Shown here: one piece after another, positions 1 to 6,155 of the stretch
Numbering within the stretch: the first letter of the stretch is position 1
Layout: each line of letters starts with the position of its first letter
Source: Comamonadaceae bacterium
Lineage (GTDB): Bacteria; Pseudomonadota; Gammaproteobacteria; Burkholderiales; Burkholderiaceae
Direction of reading: 5' to 3'
DNA length: 6,609 bases
Assembly (NCBI GenBank): GCA_947374535.1
Contig: CANCCJ010000137.1
Coordinates: 1-6,609, forward strand
Position numbers and translations under genes: made by a program
The notes under the pieces: model-generated
Databases searched by the model: none
Told to the model about the DNA's origin: nothing
The model's input: only the letters and a program-made list of their open reading frames with translations

Positions 1-543
1 GGCAAGCCTCGCATCGAAGGCGAAGACAACGGCGAATGGATCATCGTGGACTGCGGCCCTGTGGTGGTGCATGTCATGCAACCCACGATCCGTGGTTATT
101 ACAACCTCGAAGAAATCTGGGGCGAGAAGCCTGTGCGCTTGAAGTTTGGTGCACCAAAGCCTGTCAAAGCGGTTGAGCCAGAAGAAGCCCCCGCTAAAAA
201 ATCGGCTGGCAAAAAGCCTGCTGCTAAGAAAGCGGCTGCCGGTGACAAGAAGCCTGCGGCGCGCGCAGCTTCCGGCGCACGCAACGCTTCTTCACGCAGC
301 GATGCAGCCAAGCCAGCCACGCGCAGCACCTCTACTCGCGGTCCAGTCAAGACAGTACCGACCAAAACTGCAGCTGCCAAAAAGCCAGCCGCAGCGCCAG
401 CCAAGTTGCCCGTTAAGACCGTAGGCCTCAAAGGTGCCAAGTCAACCGCCAAAGCCGCAGCACGTAGCGCTTCGACCACGGCAGGTAAGCCAGCGGGCAA
501 GCGTCCACCTGCCGCTAAAAAGACCACCGCCCGCAAAGCATGA
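1..543 (+). CDS. rsfS: Ribosome silencing factor RsfS (Iojap family), 3' part, with long Lys/Ala-rich tail
   Basis: The reading frame is open from base 1 and gives 180 residues before TGA; about the first 60-65 residues of the family lie outside the window. Residues 1-50 match the end of the RsfS/Iojap domain ([17 protein letters not shown], then a YYNLEEIWG block). From the family: RsfS binds uL14 on the 50S subunit and blocks joining of 30S and 50S, lowering translation in starvation. E. coli RsfS (about 105 residues) ends just after this block. Here about 130 more residues follow (51-180), made almost wholly of Ala, Lys, Pro, Ser and Thr with AAKKPAA-like repeats. I count about 25 Lys and 8 Arg against 5 acidic residues. 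This tail resembles histone H1-like or AlgP-like disordered basic tails and probably binds RNA (inference). The stop overlaps the rlmH start as ATGA, suggesting translational coupling. The usual upstream partner nadD is not in the window. Confidence 0.93.
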   Translation, partial: GKPRIEGEDNGEWIIVDCGPVVVHVMQPTIRGYYNLEEIWGEKPVRLKFGAPKPVKAVEPEEAPAKKSAGKKPAAKKAAAGDKKPAARAASGARNASSRSDAAKPATRSTSTRGPVKTVPTKTAAAKKPAAAPAKLPVKTVGLKGAKSTAKAAARSASTTAGKPAGKRPPAAKKTTARKA

Positions 544-1007
544 AGCTGTGGGTCGTCGCAGTCGGCCAACGTGTGCCCGACTGGGCGCAAACCGCTTGGG
601 ACGATTACGCCAAGCGGTTTCCGTCTGAGCTGAAAGTTGAGCTCAAGGCGGTCAAAACCGAGCCGCGCAGCTCGAAAACCCTAGAAACCATCTACGCCGC
701 CGAACGCGAGCGCATCGAAGCCGCGATTCCGCGTGGCTGCCGCATCGTGGCCTTGGACGAGCGTGGCACCCACCTCACCACCGTGGCCCTGGCCGCCAAG
801 CTCAAACATTGGCAGCTCGAGGCCGACGATGTGGCTTTGGTCATCGGCGGTCCCGATGGACTCGACCCCGAGTTCAAAAAGCAAGCGCACGAGCGCATTC
901 GCATTTCAGATCTGACGCTGCCGCACGCCATGGTGCGTGTGCTGCTGGTGGAGCAGCTCTACCGTGCCTGGTCGATCAACGCCAACCACCCCTATCACCG
1001 CGAGTGA
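540..1007 (+). CDS. rlmH: 23S rRNA (pseudouridine1915-N3)-methyltransferase RlmH
   Basis: The 155-residue product has exactly the length of E. coli RlmH and aligns end to end, starting [15 protein letters not shown]. RlmH is a small homodimeric SPOUT-class, SAM-dependent enzyme that methylates pseudouridine 1915 in helix 69 of 23S rRNA on assembled 70S ribosomes (family knowledge). Visible hallmarks are the SAM-binding loop IGGPDGL at residues 102-108, the segment [20 protein letters not shown] (about 125-144) that forms the trefoil knot, and the C-terminal NHPYHRE (149-155), whose Tyr-His-Arg is conserved near the active site. The ATG overlaps the rsfS stop (ATGA). There is no strong Shine-Dalgarno sequence in the Lys/Ala-coding bases before it, so coupling to rsfS translation is likely. 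Nothing appears broken or unusual. Confidence 0.97.
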   Translation: MKLWVVAVGQRVPDWAQTAWDDYAKRFPSELKVELKAVKTEPRSSKTLETIYAAERERIEAAIPRGCRIVALDERGTHLTTVALAAKLKHWQLEADDVALVIGGPDGLDPEFKKQAHERIRISDLTLPHAMVRVLLVEQLYRAWSINANHPYHRE

Positions 1008-1010
1008 ACC

Positions 1011-1637
1011 ATGTCTGCATCTCAATTCGTCTATCTCGCCTCTCAAAGCCCACGCCGCCGCCAGTTGCTAGAACAATTGGGCGTGCGCTACGAGCTGCTG
1101 TTGGCCGACGAGCACGAAGATGCCGAAGCCCTAGAGGTGGTGCTACCTAACGAAGCCCCACGCACCTATGTGCAGCGCGTGACCTTGCTCAAGTTGGAGG
1201 CGGCCTTGGCGCGCATGCAGCGCCGTGGCCTCCCCGCTGCGCCCGTGCTGTGCAGCGACACCACCGTGGCTTTGGGGCGAACCATTTTGGGCAAACCCGA
1301 TGACGCCAAACATGCGGCGCAAATTCTCGGCACCCTGAGCGGGCAAACCCACCGCGTCTTGACCTCGGTCGCCATGGGCACCGTTTCCAAAACGGGCAAA
1401 CCCCTGAAAATCAAGCAAGCTTTGAGCGTGTCCAACGTGCGTTTTGCCCCGTTGACCCGCACACAAATCCAAAACTATGTGGCCAGCGGCGAGCCTATGG
1501 GCAAAGCGGGTGCCTATGCGGTGCAGGGCAGGGCGGCGGCCTACATTGAGCACATCAGCGGCAGCTACTCTGGCATCATGGGGTTACCGATGTTTGAAAC
1601 CGCGCAACTGTTGCGCGAGTTTGGATTCAAGGTTTAA
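1011..1637 (+). CDS. maf: Maf family nucleoside triphosphate pyrophosphatase, YhdE type (dTTP/UTP)
   Basis: This 208-residue Maf/HAM1-like protein hydrolyses non-canonical or excess NTPs to NMP and pyrophosphate as a house-cleaning enzyme in the cytoplasm; older annotations call it septum formation inhibitor. Motifs seen: [12 protein letters not shown] (9-20), the phosphate-binding loop; SDTTV (82-86), with Asp83 as probable catalytic residue; LGKP (93-96); SGQTH (100-104); and [14 protein letters not shown] (160-173) followed by [11 protein letters not shown]. The KAGAYxVQG form matches E. coli YhdE, not the YceF type (CAGSFKSEG), so dTTP/UTP are the expected substrates; specificity is inferred from sequence. 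The ATG lies 3 bases after the rlmH stop and the Shine-Dalgarno match is weak, consistent with coupling. In E. coli yhdE also neighbours rng, which supports the call. Confidence 0.94.
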   Translation: MSASQFVYLASQSPRRRQLLEQLGVRYELLLADEHEDAEALEVVLPNEAPRTYVQRVTLLKLEAALARMQRRGLPAAPVLCSDTTVALGRTILGKPDDAKHAAQILGTLSGQTHRVLTSVAMGTVSKTGKPLKIKQALSVSNVRFAPLTRTQIQNYVASGEPMGKAGAYAVQGRAAAYIEHISGSYSGIMGLPMFETAQLLREFGFKV

Positions 1638-1662
1638 AGCGTTCATGCGCACAGGCGTTCAC

Positions 1663-3153
1663 ATGCAACAAGACATCCTCATCAACTGGTCGCCCCAAGA
1701 AACCCGCGTGGCCGTGGTGGAAACGGGGGCCGTGCAAGAGCTGCACGTCGAGCGAACGCTCGAACGTGGTTTGGTCGGAAATGTGTATTTGGGCAAAGTG
1801 GCGCGTGTGCTGCCGGGCATGCAGTCGGCCTTCATCGATATTGGCCTAGAGCGCGCTGCGTTTTTGCATGTGGCCGATTTGATGAGCAGCGTCGCCGCCC
1901 GTCATGCCGATGCCGACAAGGGCGAGCCAGCCCCCGTGGTACCGATTGAGAAGCAGGTGTTTGAAGGCCAAGCCCTCTTGGTGCAAGTCATCAAAGACCC
2001 CATTGGCACCAAAGGCGCGCGTTTGTCGTCACAAATCAGCATAGCGGGCCGCTTGCTGGTGTTCTTGCCGCAAGACCAGCACATTGGCGTGTCACAAAAA
2101 ATCCCATTTGAACAGCGTGAGGCTTTGCGCCAACGCCTGCAAGCCTTGGCCGAAGCCGCTGCTCAAGATGGCAAAACCGGTGGGTTCATCCTGCGCACGA
2201 ACGGCGAAGACGCCAGCGATGCCGAGCTGGGTGAAGACATTGCCTACTTGCGCAAAACATGGGCGCGTATCAAAGAAGCCTCTACGCGTTTGCCCCCTAA
2301 ATCGCTGTTGCACCAAGACCTGAGCCTGCTGCAACGCGTGCTGCGTGACTTGGTGAGCGAGACCACGCAAACTATCCGCATCGATTCGGCCGAGCAGTTC
2401 AAAAAGCTGCAAACCTTCGGCCAAGAGTTCATGCCCAGCGCGGTCGACAAGCTGCAGTTGTACAAAGGCGAGCGCCCCATTTTTGACCTCTTCAGCATCG
2501 ACGAAGAAGTGGCCAAGGCCTTGGGCCGCCGTGTGGACTTGAAGTCTGGCGGCTACCTCATCGTGGACCAAACCGAGGCCCTCACCACCGTAGACGTGAA
2601 CACGGGCGGCTTTGTGGGTGCACGCAACTTTGACGAAACTATTTTCAAAACCAACCTAGAAGCCGCTGGCGCCATTGCTCGCCAGCTGCGTTTGCGCAAC
2701 TTAGGCGGCATCGTCATTGCCGACTTCATCGACATGACGCGTGAAGATCACCGCGAGGCGGTGTTGGCCGAGTTCCGCAAACAGTTGGCGCGTGACCGCG
2801 TGAAAACCATGGTCAGTGGCTATTCAGCGTTGGGCTTGGTGGAGATGACCCGCAAGCGCACCCGTGAATCGCTGGCCCACATGCTCTGCGAGCCTTGCCC
2901 CGTGTGCGATGGCAAAGGCAGCGTGAAAACTGCCCGTACTGTGACCTACGACATCTTGCGCGAGATCTTGCGCGAGGCCCGGCAGTTCAACCCACGCGAG
3001 TTTCGTGTGATTGCGTCGCCTGATGTGATTGATGTGTTGCTGGATGAAGAAAGTCAGCACTTGGCGGGGTTGAGCGACTTCATTGGCAAGCCCATTTCTT
3101 TGCAGGCTGAGGGCGCTATGTCGCAGGAGCAGTACGACATTGTGTTGCTCTGA
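1663..3153 (+). CDS. rng: Ribonuclease G
   Basis: The 496-residue product aligns with E. coli RNase G (489) along its whole length. RNase G is an endoribonuclease of the RNase E/G family that matures the 5' end of 16S rRNA and cleaves some mRNAs. Order of parts: N-terminal RNase H-like/S1 region (S1 about 36-125, with GLVGNVYLGKVARVLPGMQ), 5' sensor and DNase I-like catalytic core (about 210-405), zinc-link (CPVC at 412-415) and small domain. Metal-ligand residues are present: Asp311 and Asn313 in TTVDVNTGGF and Asp354 in IADFIDM. The two Asp are 43 apart, as in RNase E D303/D346. There is no RNase E-type scaffold tail, which separates it from rne. The start at 1663 is chosen because MQQDILINWSP matches the family N-terminus and AGG lies 7 bases upstream; ATG at 1645 would add six residues. 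Upstream in-frame codons only shadow maf. Confidence 0.96.
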   Translation: MQQDILINWSPQETRVAVVETGAVQELHVERTLERGLVGNVYLGKVARVLPGMQSAFIDIGLERAAFLHVADLMSSVAARHADADKGEPAPVVPIEKQVFEGQALLVQVIKDPIGTKGARLSSQISIAGRLLVFLPQDQHIGVSQKIPFEQREALRQRLQALAEAAAQDGKTGGFILRTNGEDASDAELGEDIAYLRKTWARIKEASTRLPPKSLLHQDLSLLQRVLRDLVSETTQTIRIDSAEQFKKLQTFGQEFMPSAVDKLQLYKGERPIFDLFSIDEEVAKALGRRVDLKSGGYLIVDQTEALTTVDVNTGGFVGARNFDETIFKTNLEAAGAIARQLRLRNLGGIVIADFIDMTREDHREAVLAEFRKQLARDRVKTMVSGYSALGLVEMTRKRTRESLAHMLCEPCPVCDGKGSVKTARTVTYDILREILREARQFNPREFRVIASPDVIDVLLDEESQHLAGLSDFIGKPISLQAEGAMSQEQYDIVLL

Positions 3154-3239
3154 GGTTTGAACTTCTCTTTGTTGGCTGAGACCGCCCAGAGCTTGCTGCG
3201 CATCGCGAGAGAGCTGGCGCAACACGAACCTGAACTTCA

Positions 3240-3325
3240 GCTCACGTCACGGTCAGTGCCTGATACGGCGCCATCACGGCCCGCAGGGACGTTAAGCCGT
3301 GTCGGGCACTGGCCGTGGCGTGGGC
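3240..3325 (+). repeat. Long imperfect inverted repeat: 30-bp hairpin with structured loop, candidate 3' UTR RNA element
   Basis: Arms 3240-3269 and 3296-3325 pair over all 30 positions in + strand RNA: 25 Watson-Crick pairs and 5 G-U wobbles (3242/3323, 3247/3318, 3253/3312, 3261/3304, 3264/3301), with no bulge. The 26-nt loop holds a smaller stem, ACG/CGT (3276-3278 with 3290-3292), one G-A mismatch, then CCC/GGG (3280-3282 with 3286-3288) closing a 3-nt loop. In - strand RNA the five wobbles become A-C mismatches, so the structure is better formed in the rng-sense transcript. It begins 86 bases after the rng stop. No T-tract follows, so it may be a transcript-end stabiliser, an RNase III target, a small RNA or a dispersed repeat. 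The function is unknown; the structure itself is read directly from the bases. Confidence 0.8.
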
Positions 3326-3333
3326 GTGCGAAC

Positions 3334-3372
3334 GAACAATAGGCGTACCAAAGTTGACCGCAGGAACAATAG
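3334..3372 (+). repeat. Direct repeat GAACAATAG, two copies 30 bases apart
   Basis: GAACAATAG occurs at 3334-3342 and again at 3364-3372, the second followed by CG and the first by GCG. They lie between the long inverted repeat and the 3' end of the glycosyltransferase gene. The match is short, and a role cannot be assigned; it could be chance or the remains of a duplication. Confidence 0.4.
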
Positions 3373-3380
3373 CGAAACCG

Positions 3381-4253
3381 TCAAACAACCAGCTTGAAAT
3401 GCTTGCGGCTGAAGTCCAACCCAAACGCCTTCTCAAGCTTCATCAACCAACGGTGGCGCTTCTCACGCTTGGTCAGCTTGTAATCGGGGTCAATCGTGAA
3501 GCTCTTTTCCGCTGAACTTTCCAACCACGGCTTCACCAACTCAGGGTGCGTGCCCGTGAACGGCTGCAACACCTGTGCATCAAACTGGCTGTAGCGAATG
3601 GTGGGCGCGCCGTGTGACCAAAACTTGCTCACTTGGTCCAGCTTCTTTTGCATCGCCTCGTTGCTGCGCACCCAGCCGTAGTGGTAGATGTGTGCATTGG
3701 CCAAGGCCGCTTGTGGGTTGCGGCCCTTTTTGTGGTCAGACGTGATGAGCCAATACTGACCGTCAGGTGCGTAGGAGCGGATGGTGTTGCGAATCAGGCG
3801 GCATTCGCGGCGGTACCAGGCGGGGCTGTTGGCTACAAAGTCTGGGGTGCCGTAGAAGTGGAAGTAGTCAAACACAAAAGCCTCGACGGCAGGGTTGCTG
3901 TGGTGTTTGTCCACACTGGCGCGGATGTTGGCCAGCTCAGCCTCGTGCACCACTTCGTCGCCTTCGAGGTAAAACGCCCAGTCGCCTGTGCAGGCGAATT
4001 GCGCGATCATTTTTTGCTGGGCGTACACAAAACCACGGTCGGCCATGCGTTCGTTCCAGATGGTTTCGATCACACGAATTTTGGGAGAGTCCATGGCGTG
4101 GATGCGGGCCAAGGTGTCGTCGTTGCTTTTGCCGACCACCACCACAAACTCATCGACCAAGGGTAAGAGCGAACGAATGGAGGCTTCAAAGGGGAAGCCT
4201 AGCTCCACGCCGTTGCGAATGAAGGTGAAACCGCTGATGGATGCTTGGCTCAT
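3381..4253 (-). CDS. Family 2-like glycosyltransferase, probably LPS core or surface glycan
   Basis: The 290-residue product has a GT-A-like N-terminal half typical of the GT2/WaaE-like group. It shows a beta-strand start (SISGFTFIRNG), an SNDDT nucleotide-binding segment (43-47), a YAQQKMIAQFA helix (78-88) and GDWAFYLEGDEVVHEAEL (90-107). There EGDE (97-100) stands where a DxD metal-binding motif is expected. The second half carries HYGWVRS (191-197), a feature I associate with related uncharacterised transferases. No signal peptide or membrane span is visible, so it should act at the inner face of the inner membrane. It lies 12 bases after the msbA-like stop with no clear Shine-Dalgarno sequence, so it is probably co-transcribed and perhaps coupled. 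This context suggests LPS-core assembly, but donor and acceptor cannot be read from sequence. The last residues (KHFKLVV) are basic and hydrophobic. Confidence 0.82.
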   Translation of the reverse strand: MSQASISGFTFIRNGVELGFPFEASIRSLLPLVDEFVVVVGKSNDDTLARIHAMDSPKIRVIETIWNERMADRGFVYAQQKMIAQFACTGDWAFYLEGDEVVHEAELANIRASVDKHHSNPAVEAFVFDYFHFYGTPDFVANSPAWYRRECRLIRNTIRSYAPDGQYWLITSDHKKGRNPQAALANAHIYHYGWVRSNEAMQKKLDQVSKFWSHGAPTIRYSQFDAQVLQPFTGTHPELVKPWLESSAEKSFTIDPDYKLTKREKRHRWLMKLEKAFGLDFSRKHFKLVV

Positions 4254-4265
4254 AGAGGGAATGCG

Positions 4266-6062
4266 TTAGATGGTGGAGGTGTCAGCAAAATGGTTGTCGG
4301 TGCTTTGTGCGGCCACTTTGTACAGCGCGGCATAGGCGCCGCCTTGGGCCATGAGCTGGCTGTGCGTGCCGGTTTCCACAATGCTGCCCGCTTGCATGAC
4401 CACAATCAGGTCGGCATGCTCAATGGTGGACAGACGGTGGGCAATGACCAGCGAGGTGCGGCCTTGCATGAGCACATGCAGCGCGTCTTTGACGGCTTGC
4501 TCAGACGCGGTATCCAAAGCCGACGTGGCTTCGTCCAAGATGAGGATGGGGGCGTCTTTGTAAATGGCGCGGGCAATGGCCAAGCGCTGGCGTTGGCCGC
4601 CTGAGAGCTGGGTGGCGTTATGGCCAACCCGCGTGTTTTCTTGGTTTGGCAGGCTGCGTACAAAGTCGCCTAGGTTGGCGGCCTCCAAGGCGTTCCACAC
4701 ACGGGCGGTGTCCACGGTTTCGCCCAAGGCGATGTTTTGGGCCACGGTGTCGTTGAACATGACCACGTCTTGGCTCACGTAGGCCACTTGGCTGCGCAAG
4801 CTGGCCAGCGACCAGTCTTTGAGCGGTACACCGTCCAAACGCACTTGGCCCGAGGTGGGGTCTAGGAAGCGTGGCAACAGGTTGGCCAAGGTGGTTTTGC
4901 CAGAGCCGGATGGCCCTACCAGCGCCACGGTTTGGCCCGGCTGAATGGTCAGCCGCACGCCATGGAGGGCGGGTGTGGTGGCAGAAGGGTATTGCAGGGT
5001 GACCCGGTCAAAGCAAATTTCGCCTTGGGCGTGCGCGCGGGTGTGAGTGCCTTGGGTTTCGTCAGGGGCGAGGTCGAGCAAATTCAGTCCGCGCTCTAAG
5101 GAGGTCACGCCGCGGGTGAGTGTGCCCGCCACTTCAGACAAGTGTTTGATGGGCGAAATCAACATCAGCATGGCAGTGATGAAGGCGGCAAAGCTGCCCA
5201 CGGTCACGTTTTGCACGGCGCCATCGCCGGTACTTTGGTACAGCGCCACCATGATGACGGCCGACAAGGCCAGGGCCGCAAGCATTTGGATGAGCGGGGT
5301 CATCACCGAGTTGGCGATGACGGCTTTGAGTGCCAACTGGCGCAGTTTTTGGTTGGAGGTGCCGAACTTTTGTGTTTGGCTGCTTTGCGCATTGTGCAAA
5401 CGCACCATGCGGTAGGCCAGCACGTTTTCTTCCACCACATAGGCCAGCTCGTCGGTGGCGTCTTGGCTGGCGCGGGTCACGTTGTCGAGGCGGCGCGACA
5501 GGGTTTTGACCACCCATGCGATGGGGGGGAAGATGGCAAACACAATCAGGGTGAGTTTCCAGTTGAGTACCAACAAATAGCCGAGCAGGGCGAGCAGGGT
5601 GACCAAATCTTTGGCAAACGCCAACATGGTGGTGACCAGCAACGAGGCGCCGTTGTTGACCTCATAGACCATGGTGTTGGTCAAACCACTGGTGTGCTGG
5701 GTGGCAAACAGCTGCGGGTCGGCGCGCAAAAGCTTTTCAAACAAACGCTGGCGCAAGCGCTCCATTGAGTAGTTCGTCACACGGGCCAAGCAATAAGCGG
5801 CCACAAAGCCGGCAAAACCACGCACACCAAAGAGCAGCAGCAAGACGACCGGAATCTTCCACAAGGCCAAGGTGCCTTGGTCAAACCCGCTGTCGAGCAA
5901 GGGCTTCATCAGGGCGGGAATGGCAGGTTCGGTCGCCGCGCCTACAAAAATGCCAACAATACCCAACACCAGCGCCCCCGGATGTCCCGAGAACCAAGGG
6001 GCCACGCGTTTGAGCCTTTGGTACAAGGAATCAGACGGGGTCGATGGTTGGGTGGTGGTCAT
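4266..6062 (-). CDS. msbA: MsbA-type lipid A/LPS-core exporter, ABC transporter with fused permease and ATPase
   Basis: This 598-residue half-transporter should act as a homodimer that flips lipid A-core from the inner to the outer leaflet of the inner membrane using ATP. The N-terminal half has about six membrane segments (near 28-50, 68-92, 141-160, 165-188, 248-272, 286-305) and the MsbA-like ATEPAIPALMKPLLDSGF (43-60). The ATPase half is complete: Walker A GPSGSGKTT (383-391), Q-loop Gln431, signature LSGGQ (486-490), Walker B ILILDE (506-511) with Glu511, D-loop SALD (514-517) and switch His542. Length agrees with MsbA (about 580-600). The ATG at 6062 is the first good start. A glycosyltransferase follows 12 bases downstream and tolB diverges upstream, both fitting an envelope role. 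Generic lipid or drug ABCB exporters share these motifs, so the exact substrate is inferred from residues 43-60 and from context. Confidence 0.9.
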   Translation of the reverse strand: MTTTQPSTPSDSLYQRLKRVAPWFSGHPGALVLGIVGIFVGAATEPAIPALMKPLLDSGFDQGTLALWKIPVVLLLLFGVRGFAGFVAAYCLARVTNYSMERLRQRLFEKLLRADPQLFATQHTSGLTNTMVYEVNNGASLLVTTMLAFAKDLVTLLALLGYLLVLNWKLTLIVFAIFPPIAWVVKTLSRRLDNVTRASQDATDELAYVVEENVLAYRMVRLHNAQSSQTQKFGTSNQKLRQLALKAVIANSVMTPLIQMLAALALSAVIMVALYQSTGDGAVQNVTVGSFAAFITAMLMLISPIKHLSEVAGTLTRGVTSLERGLNLLDLAPDETQGTHTRAHAQGEICFDRVTLQYPSATTPALHGVRLTIQPGQTVALVGPSGSGKTTLANLLPRFLDPTSGQVRLDGVPLKDWSLASLRSQVAYVSQDVVMFNDTVAQNIALGETVDTARVWNALEAANLGDFVRSLPNQENTRVGHNATQLSGGQRQRLAIARAIYKDAPILILDEATSALDTASEQAVKDALHVLMQGRTSLVIAHRLSTIEHADLIVVMQAGSIVETGTHSQLMAQGGAYAALYKVAAQSTDNHFADTSTI

Positions 6063-6097
6063 ATATGTTTAGAGTGGCAAGAAACGCAATACAAGGC

Positions 6098-6103
6098 ATT
6101 ATC
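6098..6103 (-). promoter_or_regulatory. Candidate -10 element for msbA
   Basis: On the - strand this reads GATAAT, five of six matches to TATAAT, and would place the transcript start about 30 bases before the msbA ATG. No good -35 hexamer is visible at 16-18 bases upstream (GATTTT is the nearest), so the call is weak. Confidence 0.3.
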
Positions 6104-6119
6104 GCCACTCGTTCACTAC

Positions 6120-6125
6120 TAAAAT
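6120..6125 (+). promoter_or_regulatory. Candidate -10 element for tolB
   Basis: TAAAAT matches TATAAT at five of six positions and lies 30 bases before the tolB ATG, giving a short leader of about 24 bases. The -35 region at the expected spacing (CATTAT, 6097-6102) is poor, so an activator or another promoter is possible. Confidence 0.3.
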
Positions 6126-6155
6126 CATGGGATTCATTTGGCAACCACTCACACT

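Larger units (their letters stand above)
3154..3380. other. Intergenic region between convergent rng and glycosyltransferase genes
   Basis: This 227-bp gap has no gene I can support. It contains a long inverted repeat (3240-3325), a smaller competing stem (3211-3216 with 3238-3243), and a 9-base direct repeat downstream of it. No run of T on either strand follows the hairpin, so no standard intrinsic terminator is evident for either gene. A short + frame opening with TTG at 3157 and ending at 3342 runs through the region. Its first 28 codons look helix-like, but it crosses the inverted repeat and has no recognised family or ribosome binding site, so it is not called as a gene. Confidence 0.8.
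6063..6155. promoter_or_regulatory. Divergent msbA/tolB promoter region with inverted repeat
   Basis: These 93 bp must carry the starts for both divergent genes. GAGTGGC (6072-6078) and GCCACTC (6104-6110) form a perfect 7-bp inverted repeat, and the hexamer CCACTC occurs again at 6145-6150. The two arms lie on the msbA side and flank its best -10 candidate. Seeing the same hexamer three times in so short a gap suggests a protein-binding site, but no known operator consensus was recognised. Neither gene has a strong Shine-Dalgarno sequence here. Confidence 0.5.

Noticed and set aside
99..590. Antisense open frame of 163 codons opposite rsfS/rlmH
   Set aside because: It is the mirror of the Lys/Ala-rich tail, giving an Ala/Leu-rich product with no family match; the sense frame holds a recognised RsfS domain.
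1477..1662. Upstream extension of the rng frame inside maf
   Set aside because: These codons lie in another frame of a well-supported maf gene and have no match to RNase G; the family N-terminus begins at 1663.
2092..2571. Antisense open frame of 159 codons within rng
   Set aside because: Conserved RNase G sequence is coded on the other strand throughout; the antisense product is not recognisable.
3240..3325. Standard rho-independent terminator, or an integron attC site
   Set aside because: No T-run follows on either strand, and the stem is too long and regular for a normal terminator. attC-type GTTRRRY ends and asymmetric bulges are missing, and no cassette genes or integrase are nearby.
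3157..3342. Small + frame starting with TTG just after rng (61 codons)
   Set aside because: The first half looks helix-like, but there is no ribosome binding site or known family, and it runs through the inverted repeat; an RNA element explains the region better.
3242..3436. Antisense 64-codon frame crossing the hairpin and the glycosyltransferase end
   Set aside because: It overlaps the real gene in another frame and its tail is coded by the palindrome; no start signal or family was seen.
3633..4166. 177-codon + frame opposite the glycosyltransferase
   Set aside because: Val/Ala-rich antisense shadow; the opposite strand encodes a complete GT with recognisable motifs.
5142..5768. 208-codon + frame opposite msbA
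   Set aside because: Gly/His/Gln-rich product typical of antisense to membrane-protein codons; no family resemblance.
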